Source: Salinarimonas ramus
GTDB lineage: Bacteria; Pseudomonadota; Alphaproteobacteria; Rhizobiales; Beijerinckiaceae
Length of the DNA: 64,000 bases
Direction of reading: 5' to 3'
Assembly: GCF_014645695.1 (NCBI RefSeq)
Contig: NZ_BMMF01000013.1
Span: forward strand, 1-64,000
Shown: positions 8,089 through 17,709 of the stretch, one piece after another
Layout: each line of letters begins with the position of its first letter
How positions within the stretch are numbered: the stretch's first letter is position 1
Translations under genes and position numbers: made by a program
Notes under the pieces: model-generated
Told to the model about the DNA's origin: nothing
Database searches by the model: none
What the model saw: the letters and a program-made list of their open reading frames with translations, nothing else

Positions 8089-8977
8089 GCCGGATCAGCG
8101 TGCCCGCGCCGTGGTCGGTGAAGAGCTCGAGCAGCACCGAATGCGGCACCTTGCCGTCGAGGATGACGACGGCCTCGACGCCCTGCTCGATGGCGTAGAT
8201 GCAGGTCTCGACCTTCGGGATCATGCCCGCCGTGATCGTGCCGTCGGCGATGAGGCGGCGGCAATCCTCCACCGTCATCTCCGGGATGAGCTGCTTGTTC
8301 TTGTCGAGCACGCCCGGCACGTCGGTGAGGAGGAGGAGACGCTTGGCGTGCATGGCGCCGGCGATGGCCCCCGCGAACGTGTCGGCGTTCACGTTGTAGG
8401 TGTGCCCCTCGTCGCCCACCGCCACAGGCGCGAGAACGGGGATGAGCTCGGCCTTGAGCACCGCGTCGAGGATCTGGCGGTTGACGTGGTCGGGCTCGCC
8501 CACGAAGCCGAGATCGACCACCTTCTCGATGTTGGAATCCGGGTCGACGACGGTGCGCGTCACCTTGCGGGCGTGCACCATGTTGCCGTCCTTGCCGCAC
8601 AGGCCGATGGCCTTGCCGCCCTCCGCCGCGATCCAGCCGACGATCTGCTTGTTGATCGAGCCGGCGAGAACCATCTCGACGATCTCGACGGTGGCCTTGT
8701 CGGTGACGCGCAAGCCCGCCTGAAACTCGCTCTTGATGCCCAGTCGCTCGAGCATGGAGCCGATCTGCGGCCCGCCGCCGTGGACGACGATGGGCTTGAG
8801 GCCCGACTGCTCGAGCAGCACGATGTCCTCGGCGAAGTCCTCCGCAGCCGCCTGGTCGCCCATGGCATGGCCGCCGTACTTGATGACCACGACCTCCTCG
8901 TCGTAGCGCTGCATGTGCGGCAGGGCCTGGACGAGGATCTCGGCGCGCTCCAGGGCGGAGGGGGTCGGGTTGGTCAT
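8081..8977 (-). CDS. argB: Acetylglutamate kinase ArgB
   Basis: ArgB phosphorylates N-acetyl-L-glutamate, the second step of arginine synthesis. The 298-residue protein shows the amino-acid-kinase features [12 protein letters not shown], the glycine-rich [23 protein letters not shown], and the C-terminal GMIPKVETC segment found in arginine-feedback-inhibited hexameric enzymes. Arginine inhibition here is expected from the family rather than shown. In many Hyphomicrobiales argB follows engB, as it does here, with a DUF423 gene between them. The start is ATG 8977. The stop lies in a small tandem duplication. Confidence 0.97.
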   Translation of the reverse strand: MTNPTPSALERAEILVQALPHMQRYDEEVVVIKYGGHAMGDQAAAEDFAEDIVLLEQSGLKPIVVHGGGPQIGSMLERLGIKSEFQAGLRVTDKATVEIVEMVLAGSINKQIVGWIAAEGGKAIGLCGKDGNMVHARKVTRTVVDPDSNIEKVVDLGFVGEPDHVNRQILDAVLKAELIPVLAPVAVGDEGHTYNVNADTFAGAIAGAMHAKRLLLLTDVPGVLDKNKQLIPEMTVEDCRRLIADGTITAGMIPKVETCIYAIEQGVEAVVILDGKVPHSVLLELFTDHGAGTLIRRT

Positions 8978-9079
8978 GGCGGCTTATTCCCGGGCTGCGA
9001 TGATGGCGCTGGCGTGCGCTTCTACTGCCAAAAGCGGCGGGACGGTAGACGCTTCCTCACGACGATTTCGCGACGGCGT

Positions 9080-9439
9080 TCAGCGCCGCACGAACGCCGA
9101 GACACCGATCCCGACCCAGCCCAGCATCAGCAGGACGCCGCCGGTGGGGGCGGCGTTGGCGAACATCGCGCGCCCGGCGAGCGCCCTGAGCGCCAGGTCG
9201 CCGCTGAAGAGCACGAGCCCGACGAGCAGCACGAAGCCGGCCAGAAGCCCGATCCGGCGCCCGACATGCGCGCCCATGAGGAGCGCGGACAGCCCGAGGA
9301 GGGTCGCGGCGTGGAAGAGCAGGAAGGAGGCGGAGACCTCCAGCGTGCCCGCGCCCGTGAGATGCGTCGCCATCGCCGAGAAGGCGACGCCGAGGAGCCC
9401 CGCGAGGGCGGCGCAGACGATCAGGAGACGCTCTGCCAT
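9080..9439 (-). CDS. DUF423 family small membrane protein
   Basis: This 119-residue inner-membrane protein has four predicted hydrophobic segments, roughly at residues 5-25, 38-58, 64-82 and 97-115. It matches the DUF423 (YgdD-like) family in length and in the segments FHAATLLGLSAL and PTGGVLLMLGW. No function is established for the family. It sits 7 bp downstream of engB on the same strand, so the two are likely co-transcribed. Confidence 0.88.
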   Translation of the reverse strand: MAERLLIVCAALAGLLGVAFSAMATHLTGAGTLEVSASFLLFHAATLLGLSALLMGAHVGRRIGLLAGFVLLVGLVLFSGDLALRALAGRAMFANAAPTGGVLLMLGWVGIGVSAFVRR

Positions 9440-9446
9440 GCCCGCC

Positions 9447-10154
9447 TCAGCCGGTCTGCGGCGTCGTGCCGGCCGGGAGCGGCACGCCGCGCTCGTGGAG
9501 CAGCTGCGCGATCGCCGCGCGCAGCTCCGCGATGCCCTCGGCCTCGCGGCTCGAGGTGACGAGCACCTGCGGATGCGCGGCCGGGCGGCGGGCGATCTGC
9601 TGCTTCGTGCGCGCCAGCGTCGCGTCGAGCTCGGACTTCTTCGGCGCGTCGGCCTTCGTCAGGACGATCTGGTAGGAGACGGCCGCCTTGTCGAGCATGT
9701 CCATGATCTCGTCGTCGTTCGGCTTGATGCCGTGACGCGCGTCGATGAGGAGCAGGATACGCGCGAGGTTGGCGCGACCGCGCAGATAGTCCCGCACGAG
9801 CTGCGTCCAGGCGGCGACCTTCTGCTTGGAGACCGCGGCATAGCCGTAGCCCGGCATGTCGACGAGGGTGAAGAGCCCGCCCACGTCGAAGAAGATCAGC
9901 TGCTGCGTGCGCCCCGGCGTGTGCGAGGTGCGCGCGAGGGAATTGCGCCCCGTCAACGCGTTGACGAGGCTCGACTTGCCGACGTTGGAGCGCCCGGCGA
10001 AGGCGATCTCGAGCCCCTGCATGGGCGGCAGCCCGTCCGACTTCTCGGCGGCGGTGCGGAAGTCCGATTCGCGCGCGAAGATCTTGCGGCCGGCTTCGGT
10101 GTAGTCCGGCTCCGTCGGGACGGGCGGCGTGTCGCGCGTGGGAGTGTCGTTCAT
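9447..10154 (-). CDS. engB: Ribosome biogenesis GTPase EngB (YsxC/YihA)
   Basis: EngB is an essential GTPase needed for maturation of the large ribosomal subunit. The 235-residue protein contains the P-loop GRSNVGKSS, the switch II motif DMPGYG, and TKAD for guanine recognition, with TSS as the G5 element. An N-terminal extension of about 50 residues precedes the GTPase fold, as in other alphaproteobacteria. ATG 10154 is preferred to an in-frame TTG 36 bases upstream because the conserved region begins well inside either form. In many relatives yidC or rnpA lies upstream, but neither is in this window. Confidence 0.96.
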   Translation of the reverse strand: MNDTPTRDTPPVPTEPDYTEAGRKIFARESDFRTAAEKSDGLPPMQGLEIAFAGRSNVGKSSLVNALTGRNSLARTSHTPGRTQQLIFFDVGGLFTLVDMPGYGYAAVSKQKVAAWTQLVRDYLRGRANLARILLLIDARHGIKPNDDEIMDMLDKAAVSYQIVLTKADAPKKSELDATLARTKQQIARRPAAHPQVLVTSSREAEGIAELRAAIAQLLHERGVPLPAGTTPQTG

Positions 10155-10216
10155 GGCTGGCGTGATGCGCGCAAAATCCGTTCCACGCAAGGGGGCTCGC
10201 CCGCGCGAGCGCGTTC

Positions 10217-10504
10217 TCAGGGGCCGGATCGGCCGCCGGGCGGCATCGGCTTGCCGGTCTGCGCGGCGGATCCCGCGGCATCGGCCGCATCGTGCACGAT
10301 GTCCCCGCCGTCGCGCCGGGCACCGCCGGAATCGAGCCGCTCCTCGTCGCCGCCGGGGGTGCGGTGATCGGGGATCGACTGCGCGTGCGCCACGGCTTCG
10401 TCGCCCAGGCTCGTCTCGCCCTCCGCCTCGCGCCGCCTGCGCGCGCGGTCGAGCCGGCTCTCGTCGAGATCCTGGGGCGGGAGCGGGCGGTCGTTGCGGG
10501 TCAT
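10217..10504 (-). CDS. Small hypothetical hydrophilic protein
   Basis: This is a 95-residue protein of low complexity, rich in Arg, Asp, Glu and Gly, with no hydrophobic segment and the look of an intrinsically disordered protein. No family is recognised. The ATG at 10504 and the frame are intact, and codon use fits the neighbours. It lies 62 bp upstream of engB on the same strand. It could be a spurious reading frame in GC-rich DNA. Confidence 0.45.
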   Translation of the reverse strand: MTRNDRPLPPQDLDESRLDRARRRREAEGETSLGDEAVAHAQSIPDHRTPGGDEERLDSGGARRDGGDIVHDAADAAGSAAQTGKPMPPGGRSGP

Positions 10505-10683
10505 GGGCGGTCTCCTCGCGGTGGCGCTGGGTCGCTCACGGCGCCAAGCTCGGACGCCCGGCTAATGTTCCGCAAACCATGCGCCACCGTGGCGCGAGCC
10601 TTACGCACAACTACCGAATGGATTCGCCTTCTGCGCGTGGTACCCCGATGTCGCAACCAACTCTTCCATTCGGGAGCACGCCC

Positions 10684-10821
10684 ATGAAAGCCATTGCCCT
10701 CGCCTTCGCACTCCTCCTCGGCGCGCTGCCGGTCGCGTCCGCCTTCGCCCATGGCGGCGGCCTGGATCGCAACGGCTGTCACACCGAGCGCCGCAACGGC
10801 ACCTATCATTGCCACCGCTGA
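10684..10821 (+). CDS. Tiny secreted His/Cys protein with a YHCHR tail
   Basis: This is a 45-codon gene. Residues 1-22 form a clean signal peptide ending in ASAFA, which leaves a mature peptide of about 23 residues. That peptide contains GGGLDRNGCH and ends in TYHCHR. The signature (a glycine-rich start, GCH, then YHCHR) recurs as a short C-terminal module in small exported bacterial proteins related to YHYH-type domains. With two cysteines and four histidines it may bind metal in the periplasm, which is inference. The ATG is well placed and the stop is six bases before the convergent antiporter gene's stop. Confidence 0.75.
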   Translation: MKAIALAFALLLGALPVASAFAHGGGLDRNGCHTERRNGTYHCHR

Positions 10822-10827
10822 ACGCGC

Positions 10828-11874
10828 TCACGCCTGCGCCATGATCACGCTGGCGACGGCGTAGAGGACGAGGATCGTCGCGGATTCGAAGCCGATGCCG
10901 CCGGGTCCCGTCTTCTCGCGGCGCAGGAGGCCCATGAGCAGGACGCCGATCATGACTATGGTCGCGGAGATCACGAACAGGTCGGCGTCGTTCATCTGGT
11001 GGTAGAGCGAGCCGTCGCGATAGGCGACGTCCGAGAAGGCCAGGAAGATCGTGTCGAAGGCGTTGCCGCCGATGATGCCGGAGACCGCGAGCGTCAGCGC
11101 GCCGCGGCGCACGGCGGCGACCGAGGTGACGAGCTCGGGCAGCGAGGTCGCCACCGCCGTCATCAGCCCGCCGACGGCGGTCTGGGCGATGCCCGTCCGC
11201 TCGGCGATGGCGATGCCGGTCTGGCTGATGCCGAGCCCCGCCGCCGCCACGCAGGCGACGAGCAGGCCGAACTGGATCCACAGCTTCGAGATCGGCTCCT
11301 GGTCGGGCTCCTCCTCGCTGGCCTTCGCCTCCTCGTCGAGGTTCTGCGTCTCGCGCGTCATGCGCGGGAACCACATCGGCTCCTCCTTGGCGAGGCGCAC
11401 GAGGTGAATGCCGTAGGCGTAGCCGCCGAGCAGGATCAGCGTGCCCGGATGGACGCCGAGGAGCGTCCAGTCCGGCCCGGCGGCGGCGGCGACCGGCACC
11501 GCCAGCAGCGTGACGAGGAGCGAGCCCTGCGTGAGGTTCGCCGCGGACGCCGCCGCGTGCTCGAGGTTGGCGCGCCGGTAGAACAGGTCCGCCACCGCGA
11601 GGAAGGCCGTCTGGACGGCGATGCCGCCGATCGCGTTGGCGATGGAGAGGCTGGGGAAGCCCTGCCATGCCGTCGACACCGAGGTGAGGATGCCGGGCAG
11701 GGAGGTCGAGCCGCCGAGCAGGACGGCGCCCACCAGCGCTTCGCCCCAGCCGGTACGGTCCGCCAGCACGTCCGCGCGCCCGGCGAGCAGCGTCCCCGCC
11801 ACCGCGATCACCGCGGCGCTCGCGAGAAACCCAGCGATGATCCAGACGAGCGAAACGTCAGAGAGCTCGAGCAC
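10828..11874 (-). CDS. Sodium/calcium exchanger family (CaCA) membrane protein
   Basis: This 348-residue inner-membrane protein has two homologous halves, each with several hydrophobic helices, joined by an acidic loop (DEEAKASEEEPDQE). This is the CaCA antiporter layout. The second alpha repeat is canonical (ATSLPELVTS). The first reads GGSTSLPGILTS, with Gly61 where the family has the calcium-binding glutamate. Ion specificity is therefore uncertain. The GTG at 11874 has an excellent ribosome site (AAGGAGG, 4-bp spacing). The gene is transcribed divergently from the AEC transporter gene. Confidence 0.88.
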   Translation of the reverse strand: MLELSDVSLVWIIAGFLASAAVIAVAGTLLAGRADVLADRTGWGEALVGAVLLGGSTSLPGILTSVSTAWQGFPSLSIANAIGGIAVQTAFLAVADLFYRRANLEHAAASAANLTQGSLLVTLLAVPVAAAAGPDWTLLGVHPGTLILLGGYAYGIHLVRLAKEEPMWFPRMTRETQNLDEEAKASEEEPDQEPISKLWIQFGLLVACVAAAGLGISQTGIAIAERTGIAQTAVGGLMTAVATSLPELVTSVAAVRRGALTLAVSGIIGGNAFDTIFLAFSDVAYRDGSLYHQMNDADLFVISATIVMIGVLLMGLLRREKTGPGGIGFESATILVLYAVASVIMAQA

Positions 11875-12042
11875 GCGTCCTCCTTGCCGAGCCCCGATCC
11901 GGCTCCGGTCGCCAACAGCCACGTCGCCGGGGCGGTTCCCCGCATCGGGACCGCGCGTCGGTGCGCTTGACTCGCCGGGGAGCCGCGCCCGAACACGGAC
12001 GCCCCCCTCCCGCACCCGGCGCGAGCCGCCGCCCGAGCCCCG

Positions 12043-12972
12043 ATGTCCAGCGTCCTCGCCTCCCTCGTGCCCGTCTTCCTCGTCATCATGGCCGGGTGGC
12101 TCGCCCGGGTGACGGGCTTCGTCGAGGAGAAGCACTGGCCGGGGCTCGAGAAGGTCACCTACGTGGTCTTCTTCCCCGCGATCATCATCGCGACGCTCGC
12201 GCAGGCTGATCTCGCCACGGTTCCGGTTGGCGGCGTCGGGGCGGCTCTGGTCGTCGGCATCTTCGTGAATGCCGTCGCGCTCCTCCTCGCGCGCCGCACG
12301 ATGGAGAGCCGCGCGGGGATCGGCGGGCCGAGCTTCACCTCGATCTTCCAGGGCGCGACGCGCTGGAACACCTTCGTCGCGCTCGCCGTGGCGGGAAGCC
12401 TCTACGGCGAGCGCGGGCTAGCGTTGATGGCAGTCGCCATCGCGGTGATGATCCCGCTCCTCAACCTCATGGCCATCGGCGTGCTGGTGCGCTTCGCCGG
12501 CGGGCCGCCGCAGACCCCGCGTCAGATCGTGATCGCGATCGTCACGAACCCCTTCATCTGGTCCTCGGCGATCGGCGTGACGATCAATGCGACGGGGCTG
12601 CCGATGCCGAGCGTCGCGCTGGAATTCACGGAGATTCTCGGGCGTGCGGCGCTGGCGGCGGGGCTCCTGGTCGTGGGCGCGGGGCTCGACATGCGCCGCC
12701 TCGCGACACCCGACCGGGCGCACTGGATCTCCATCGCGGCCAAGATGCTCGTCCTGCCGGTCGTCGCCGTGACCCTGGCGCGCGTGCTCGGTGTGGGCGG
12801 GGACGATCTGGTCGTCGTCGCCATCGCGTCGAGCGTGCCCACCGCGAGCGGCGGCTACATTCTCGCCAAGCAGATGGGGGGTGACGCGCCATTGATGGCG
12901 GAAATCATCACCATTCAGACTTTGGTAGCCATGCTGACGATGCCCGTCATGATCACGGTTCTAGCATTGTGA
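12043..12972 (+). CDS. AEC (auxin efflux carrier) family transporter
   Basis: This 309-residue inner-membrane protein has about ten hydrophobic helices in the two-bundle arrangement of the AEC family. It has NPFIWSSAIG in the middle and the C-terminal SSVPTASGGYILAKQMGGD, which matches the family's conserved ASxxA-type helix. Bacterial members export malate or other small organic acids; the substrate here is unknown. The gene starts at ATG 12043 and is divergent from the CaCA gene. The roughly 170-bp region between them must hold both promoters. Confidence 0.9.
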   Translation: MSSVLASLVPVFLVIMAGWLARVTGFVEEKHWPGLEKVTYVVFFPAIIIATLAQADLATVPVGGVGAALVVGIFVNAVALLLARRTMESRAGIGGPSFTSIFQGATRWNTFVALAVAGSLYGERGLALMAVAIAVMIPLLNLMAIGVLVRFAGGPPQTPRQIVIAIVTNPFIWSSAIGVTINATGLPMPSVALEFTEILGRAALAAGLLVVGAGLDMRRLATPDRAHWISIAAKMLVLPVVAVTLARVLGVGGDDLVVVAIASSVPTASGGYILAKQMGGDAPLMAEIITIQTLVAMLTMPVMITVLAL

Positions 12973-13086
12973 CGCCTCCCTGAAAAACGTCTTTGAGATG
13001 ATCAACTTTTTGCTGTAATCGAATCCCTGGCTCCAATAGGTTGCAATAGCGCCGTGCTCCCGTGACCATCAGTCTGGATTCGGAAT

Positions 13087-13317
13087 ATGAGCTCCACCAA
13101 CCCTCCCGAGAACCCGCCCGACACGCCCCAGGGTCGCGGCGAGGACGCCGCCTTGGCTCGCGAAGAGACCGCCCGCTACATCGGCGCCATGGCGGGCGAG
13201 CTCTCGGAAATCGCCCGCGGGGCGGATCTGGGCCTCATCGCCTACTTTCTGGAGATGGCGCGGCTCGAGGCGCAGGAGCTGATCAAGGCCGGCCGCAAGG
13301 CGCGTACCACGCGCTGA
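13087..13317 (+). CDS. Small conserved-type hypothetical protein
   Basis: This 76-residue soluble protein has a proline-rich start (NPPENPPDTPQ) followed by a helical stretch, residues 25-68, with repeated Ala/Glu/Leu residues. I recognise no family with certainty. Its leader, 12973-13086, is AT-rich for this genome and could hold a promoter. The gene converges on dprA with a 3-bp gap. Confidence 0.6.
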   Translation: MSSTNPPENPPDTPQGRGEDAALAREETARYIGAMAGELSEIARGADLGLIAYFLEMARLEAQELIKAGRKARTTR

Positions 13318-13320
13318 GGC

Positions 13321-14550
13321 TCAGGGCGCCAGCGAGACCGCGTTGCCGCCGTGCCGCTCGAGCCGCCCGGTGAGCTCGAGCTCGGTCAGCAGCCGCGCCA
13401 CGGTCGCGGCGGGCAGGCCGGCCTGGCGCGCGAGATCGTCGATCCCCACGGGAGCGGGGCCCAGGAGATCGAGGAGGAGCGCCTGCGGATCGGCGCTCGA
13501 CGCCGCGCCCGCTGCGCCGTCGCCCTCGCGCAGGGGCTCTTCCAGGTCCACACCGACGAGCGGCGCGCTCGGCGGCGGGGGGAGGGGGACGCCGAAATCG
13601 AGCCAGTCGAGCTCGTCCCAGAGCGCCTCGGCCACGATGTCGCCCGTGACCTCCTGCGCTTCCAGGCTCTCGATCCAGTTGCGGTCGACGAGCGGCATCA
13701 GCGCGGAAATCACGTGGTCGGCGCTGGCGCACAGGATGGCGCCCTCGCGGATGAGCCCGTTCGCGCCCTCCGCCCGCGGGTCGAGCGGCGAGCCGGGGAC
13801 GCCGAAGACGAGCCGGCCCTGCTCGTTGGCGAAGCGTGCGGTGATGAGCGAGCCCGAGCGGCGCGCCGCCTCGACGACGACGGTGCCGAGCGAGAGACCC
13901 GAGACGATGCGGTTGCGGCGCGGGAAGTCGCGCGCCTTCGGCTCCCAGGAGAACGGCATCTCGGAGAGGACGGCGCCGCCCTCGTCGACGATGCGCTCGA
14001 GAAGCGGCACGTTCTCCGACGGGTAGACGCGCCCCAGCCCGCCGGCGAGCACCGCCACCGTCGAGGCCGGCGCGGTGCGATGGGCCGCCGTGTCGACGCC
14101 GCGAGCGAGGCCGGACACGATTCCGAAGCCCGCATCCGCCAGCTCGCGCGCGAGGCGGCCTGCGAAGGTGAGGCCCGCGGCGGAGGCGTTGCGCGAGCCG
14201 ACGATGGCGACGCACGGCGCCGCGAGCGCCTCCGCATCGCCCTTGAGGCACAGGACGGGAGGGGCCGTGTCGATCGCCCGCAGCGCCTTGGGGTAGGCCG
14301 GCTCGCCGGAGGCGACGAAGCGCGCGCCCGCGGCCCGCGCGGTCTCCATCTCCCGCTCGACCTCCGCCACGCTCGCGATCCTGAGCGCTGCGCGCCCGGA
14401 CTTGCGGGCGAGGCCGGGTAGCGCCTCGAGCGCCGCCTTTGCGCCGCCGTACTGGTTCACGAGCGCGCGGAAGGTGCGCGGGCCCACGTTCTCGCTGCGG
14501 ATAAGCCTCAGCCAATCGAAGAGCTGCGCGTCGCTGAACGGTGTCGTCAT
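13321..14550 (-). CDS. dprA: DNA-processing protein DprA
   Basis: DprA binds incoming single-stranded DNA and loads RecA during natural transformation; it is also widespread in bacteria not known to be competent. The 409-residue protein has an N-terminal helical domain, a Rossmann-like DprA core with [18 protein letters not shown] and [11 protein letters not shown], and a C-terminal winged-helix (DML1-like) domain from about residue 345. The start ATG overlaps the plsY stop by four bases, so the two genes are coupled. In many Hyphomicrobiales topA follows dprA, but here a convergent small gene and a transporter gene take that place. Confidence 0.95.
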   Translation of the reverse strand: MTTPFSDAQLFDWLRLIRSENVGPRTFRALVNQYGGAKAALEALPGLARKSGRAALRIASVAEVEREMETARAAGARFVASGEPAYPKALRAIDTAPPVLCLKGDAEALAAPCVAIVGSRNASAAGLTFAGRLARELADAGFGIVSGLARGVDTAAHRTAPASTVAVLAGGLGRVYPSENVPLLERIVDEGGAVLSEMPFSWEPKARDFPRRNRIVSGLSLGTVVVEAARRSGSLITARFANEQGRLVFGVPGSPLDPRAEGANGLIREGAILCASADHVISALMPLVDRNWIESLEAQEVTGDIVAEALWDELDWLDFGVPLPPPPSAPLVGVDLEEPLREGDGAAGAASSADPQALLLDLLGPAPVGIDDLARQAGLPAATVARLLTELELTGRLERHGGNAVSLAP

Positions 14551-15161
14551 TTCCCCCCGATCCTGCTTTCGGAGCCGGCGAGCAACCGCTTCAGGTTCTC
14601 GCGATGCTTCCACCAAAGCAGGATTGTGAGCAGGATTGCAAGCTCCGCCATCTGTCGCTCGCCGAAATACCACAATGCGAGCGGCGCCGTCAGGCTGCCG
14701 ACCAAGGCGGAGAGGGAGGAATAGCGGGTGGTGAAGGCGACGGCGAGCCATGCGGCGCAGAACAGGAGCCCGACCCGCCAGTCGAGCCCGAAGAGCACGC
14801 CGATATAGGTCGCGACCCCCTTGCCGCCCTTGAAGCCGAGCCAGACGGGGTAGCAATGGCCGAGAAAGGCGCCGAAGGCTGCGATGACGGCGGTCTGCGG
14901 GCCCCATTGCCAGGCGATCAGCACGGCGACGGTGCCCTTGAGCGCGTCTCCCAGCAGCGTCGCCGCGGCGAGGTCCTTGCGGCCGGTGCGCAGCACGTTG
15001 GTCGTGCCGATGTTGCCCGAGCCGATGTTGCGCACGTCGCCCAGCCCCGCGGCCTTCGTGATCAGGAGCCCGAAGGGGATAGACCCGGCGAGATACCCGC
15101 CGATCAGCGCCGCGAGGTAGTAGGGCCAGGCGAGGCCCCAATTCATGGATTCGACGAACAT
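14547..15161 (-). CDS. plsY: Glycerol-3-phosphate acyltransferase PlsY
   Basis: PlsY is the inner-membrane enzyme that transfers an acyl group from acyl-phosphate to glycerol-3-phosphate, the first step of phospholipid synthesis. The 204-residue protein has several membrane segments and the three family motifs: GSIPFG near residue 26, [12 protein letters not shown], and the glycine-rich [14 protein letters not shown] 15161 fits the usual N-terminus. The plsY-dprA overlap and pyrC'-pyrB upstream form an order common in this bacterial order. Confidence 0.96.
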   Translation of the reverse strand: MFVESMNWGLAWPYYLAALIGGYLAGSIPFGLLITKAAGLGDVRNIGSGNIGTTNVLRTGRKDLAAATLLGDALKGTVAVLIAWQWGPQTAVIAAFGAFLGHCYPVWLGFKGGKGVATYIGVLFGLDWRVGLLFCAAWLAVAFTTRYSSLSALVGSLTAPLALWYFGERQMAELAILLTILLWWKHRENLKRLLAGSESRIGGK

Positions 15162-15261
15162 GGATGGCTCTTCGCGGTTCGATGCGTGACGGCCGCCGGT
15201 CGACCAGGCGTGCGGCGGTCACTTGTCCATGACCGCGTTTCCGCCGACGGCCGCGACCTCG

Positions 15262-15300
15262 CTTCTCCTTCCCTGTAGGGCAAGGAAAGGGAGGCGCAGG
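15262..15300. repeat. Half copy of the cobG-type palindromic element
   Basis: The sequence GCTTCTCCTTCCCTGTAGGG followed by CAAGGAAAGGGAGGCGC matches the left arm of the cobG elements, including the 5' flank resembling CCGCGACCT. It then diverges, with no mirrored right arm before pyrC'. It lies in the 181-bp gap between plsY and pyrC'. It may be a deletion remnant or a solo end. It shows that the element occurs at more than one place. Confidence 0.75.
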
Positions 15301-15342
15301 ACGAATCGGCGCTCCAAATGGCCATCCGCCTCGTCCTCCGGA

Positions 15343-16626
15343 TCACGCCGCGTAGGCCACGCGGCCGGCGACGAGGGTCAGGTGCACGCGGCCTTCGAGG
15401 CGGGCCTCGTCGAAGGGGGAGTTCTTCGAGCGGGAGCGCAGGTCCCGCTTGTCGAGCACCCAGGGCTCGTCGGGGTCGAAGAGGATGAGGTCCGCCGGCG
15501 CGCCGCGGGCGAGGCGGCCCTGCTCGAGGCCGAGGATTTCGGCCGGGCGCGAGGTCATGGCGGCGATCAGCGCCGGCAGCGAGATCCGGTCGGCGTGGAC
15601 GAGCCGCAGGCCCGCCGACAGGAGCGTCTCGAGGCCGAGCGCGCCGTTCGCGGCCTCCGCGAAGGGCAGGCGCTTCGTCTCGACGTCCTGCGGGTCGTGG
15701 TCGGAGACGACGACGTCGATCACGCCCTCGACCAGGGCCTCGATCAGCGCCTGCCGGTCCGCCTCGCCGCGCAACGGCGGGGAGAGCTTGAAGAAGGTGC
15801 GGTAGCCGCCGATGTCGTTCTCGTTGAAGGTCAGCGAGTTGATCGAGACGCCGCAGGAGAGGCCGATGCCGGCCTCCTTGGCGCGCCGCGCGATCTCGAT
15901 GGAATCGAGGCAGGAGATCAGCGGCGCGTGCAGGCGCGAGCCGGCGAGGCGCGCGAGGCGCACGTCGCGCTCGAGCACGATCGTCTCCGCCTCCTTCGGG
16001 ATGCCGAGGAGGCCCAGCCTCGCGGAGAACTCGCCCTCGTTCATGACGCCGTCGCCGACGAGGTCGCGATCCTCGCAATGGTTCATCACGAGCGCGCCGA
16101 CGTCGCGGGCGTAGAGCAGGGCGCGGCGCATGACGCGGGCGTTGGTGAGGCTGCGCGTGCCGTCGGTGAAGGCGACCGCGCCGGCTTCGCCCAAGAGGCC
16201 GAACTCGGTCATCTCCTTGCCCTCGCGGCCCTTGGTGAGGGCGGCGGCGGGCAGCACGCGCACGATCGCCGTGTCGCGGGCGCGGCGCAGCATGTAGTCG
16301 ACGATCGCCGGCTCGTCGACGGCGGGGTCGGTGTCGGGCATGGTGACGAAGGTCGTCACACCGCCCGCGGCCGCCGCCTCGCTCGCGGAGGCGAGCGTCT
16401 CGCGATGCTCGGCGCCGGGCTCGCCCACGAAGACCCGCATGTCGATCAGCCCCGGCGCGAGGACGCGCCCGTCGCAGGCGATGGTGCGCGCACCCTCGGG
16501 CGAGGGCGGGGCCGCGCCCCAGACGACGTCGGCGATGCGGCCGTCTTCCACGAGGACGGAGCCGCGCCCTTCCTTCAGGCGTTGCGGGTCGACGAGGTGG
16601 GCGTCGGCGAGGACGAGGGTGGTCAT
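15343..16626 (-). CDS. pyrC: Dihydroorotase-like protein, probably non-catalytic (PyrC')
   Basis: This is a 427-residue amidohydrolase-fold protein of the class I dihydroorotase family, encoded 4 bp after pyrB. The metal-binding DxHxH motif after the first strand reads IDMRVFVGEPG at residues 61-71, so both histidines are replaced (Arg64, Phe66). Such paralogues, as in Pseudomonas, have no activity and instead support assembly of aspartate transcarbamoylase. The later SDHDPQDV segment is retained. A true dihydroorotase should be encoded elsewhere in the genome. The same motif form is typical of the pyrB-linked copy in Hyphomicrobiales. Confidence 0.92.
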   Translation of the reverse strand: MTTLVLADAHLVDPQRLKEGRGSVLVEDGRIADVVWGAAPPSPEGARTIACDGRVLAPGLIDMRVFVGEPGAEHRETLASASEAAAAGGVTTFVTMPDTDPAVDEPAIVDYMLRRARDTAIVRVLPAAALTKGREGKEMTEFGLLGEAGAVAFTDGTRSLTNARVMRRALLYARDVGALVMNHCEDRDLVGDGVMNEGEFSARLGLLGIPKEAETIVLERDVRLARLAGSRLHAPLISCLDSIEIARRAKEAGIGLSCGVSINSLTFNENDIGGYRTFFKLSPPLRGEADRQALIEALVEGVIDVVVSDHDPQDVETKRLPFAEAANGALGLETLLSAGLRLVHADRISLPALIAAMTSRPAEILGLEQGRLARGAPADLILFDPDEPWVLDKRDLRSRSKNSPFDEARLEGRVHLTLVAGRVAYAA

Positions 16627-16630
16627 CGGC

Positions 16631-17578
16631 TCACCCGTTGGGCAGGTGGGAGGCGAGCGCCTCGAGCACGGCCATGCGCACGGCGACCCCCATCTCCACC
16701 TGCTCCTTGATCAGCGATTGCGACCCGTCGGCGATGTCGGAGGCGATCTCGACGCCGCGGTTCATCGGGCCGGGATGCATCACCAGCGCGTCCGGCGCGG
16801 CGTGCGAGAGCTTCTCGGCGTCGAGCCCGTGATAGCGGAAATATTCCTTCACGGAGGGCACGAAGGAGCCGTGCATGCGCTCGCGCTGCAGGCGCAGCAT
16901 CATGACGATGTCGGCGCCCTCGATGCCGCGGCGCATGTCCGTGAAGCAGGGGAAGCCCAGCCCCTCGATGCCGGCCGGCAGCAGCGTCGAGGGCGCGACG
17001 AGGCGCACCTTGGCGCCGAGCGCCGCGAGCAGGATCATGTTCGAGCGCGCGACCCGCGAATGCAGGATGTCGCCGCAGATCGCCACCGTCAGCCCCTGGA
17101 TGCGGCCCTTGTTGCGGCGGATCGTGAGCGCGTCGAGGAGCGCTTGCGTGGGATGCTCGTGCGCCCCGTCGCCGGCGTTGACCACGGCGCAGTCGACCTT
17201 GCGCGCCAGGAGATGCACGGCGCCCGCGGAATGGTGGCGCACGACGATGATGTCGGGATGCATCGCATTGAGCGTCGCCGCGGTGTCGACCAGCGTCTCG
17301 CCCTTCTTCACCGAGGAGGAGGCCACCGCCATGTTCATCACGTCGGCGCCGAGCCGCTTGCCGGCGAGCTCGAAGGAGGCCTGCGTGCGCGTCGAGGGCT
17401 CGAAGAACAGGTTGATCTGCGTGCGCCCCCGCAGCGTGCCCTTCTTCTTCTCGACCTGCCGCGACACCTCCACGGCCTCGTCGGCAGCGTCCAGCAGCGC
17501 CTCGATGTCGAGGGGCGAGAGGCCCTCGATGCCGAGGAGGTGGCGGTGCGGATAGCGGGGGCGGGCGGCGTCGGGCAT
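16631..17578 (-). CDS. pyrB: Aspartate carbamoyltransferase catalytic subunit PyrB
   Basis: PyrB condenses carbamoyl phosphate with aspartate in the first committed step of pyrimidine synthesis. The 315-residue protein carries the carbamoyl-phosphate motif STRT (residues 62-65, in [12 protein letters not shown]), HPTQALLD, and the aspartate-binding HPGPMNRG. No pyrI regulatory gene is present. Instead the PyrC' gene follows after 4 bp, which suggests a PyrB-PyrC' complex. The start at ATG 17578 is preferred to upstream in-frame codons because the following residues match the family's N-terminus. Confidence 0.97.
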   Translation of the reverse strand: MPDAARPRYPHRHLLGIEGLSPLDIEALLDAADEAVEVSRQVEKKKGTLRGRTQINLFFEPSTRTQASFELAGKRLGADVMNMAVASSSVKKGETLVDTAATLNAMHPDIIVVRHHSAGAVHLLARKVDCAVVNAGDGAHEHPTQALLDALTIRRNKGRIQGLTVAICGDILHSRVARSNMILLAALGAKVRLVAPSTLLPAGIEGLGFPCFTDMRRGIEGADIVMMLRLQRERMHGSFVPSVKEYFRYHGLDAEKLSHAAPDALVMHPGPMNRGVEIASDIADGSQSLIKEQVEMGVAVRMAVLEALASHLPNG

Positions 17579-17709
17579 GAAAAGGACGGTATAGACGCAC
17601 CGCGCGCGGGGGCAAGGGCCATCAGGAACGCGACGAGGCGTCGTCTCGTTGCGCCGCCGGCAAAGCACGTCGAGATGCGTCCCGCGGGGCGTAGCTCTGC
17701 ATCGATTGC

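Noticed and set aside
13321-15222. A long frame fusing plsY-region sequence to DprA
   Set aside because: The plsY gene is clear in another frame and DprA homology begins at ATG 14550, which overlaps the plsY stop.
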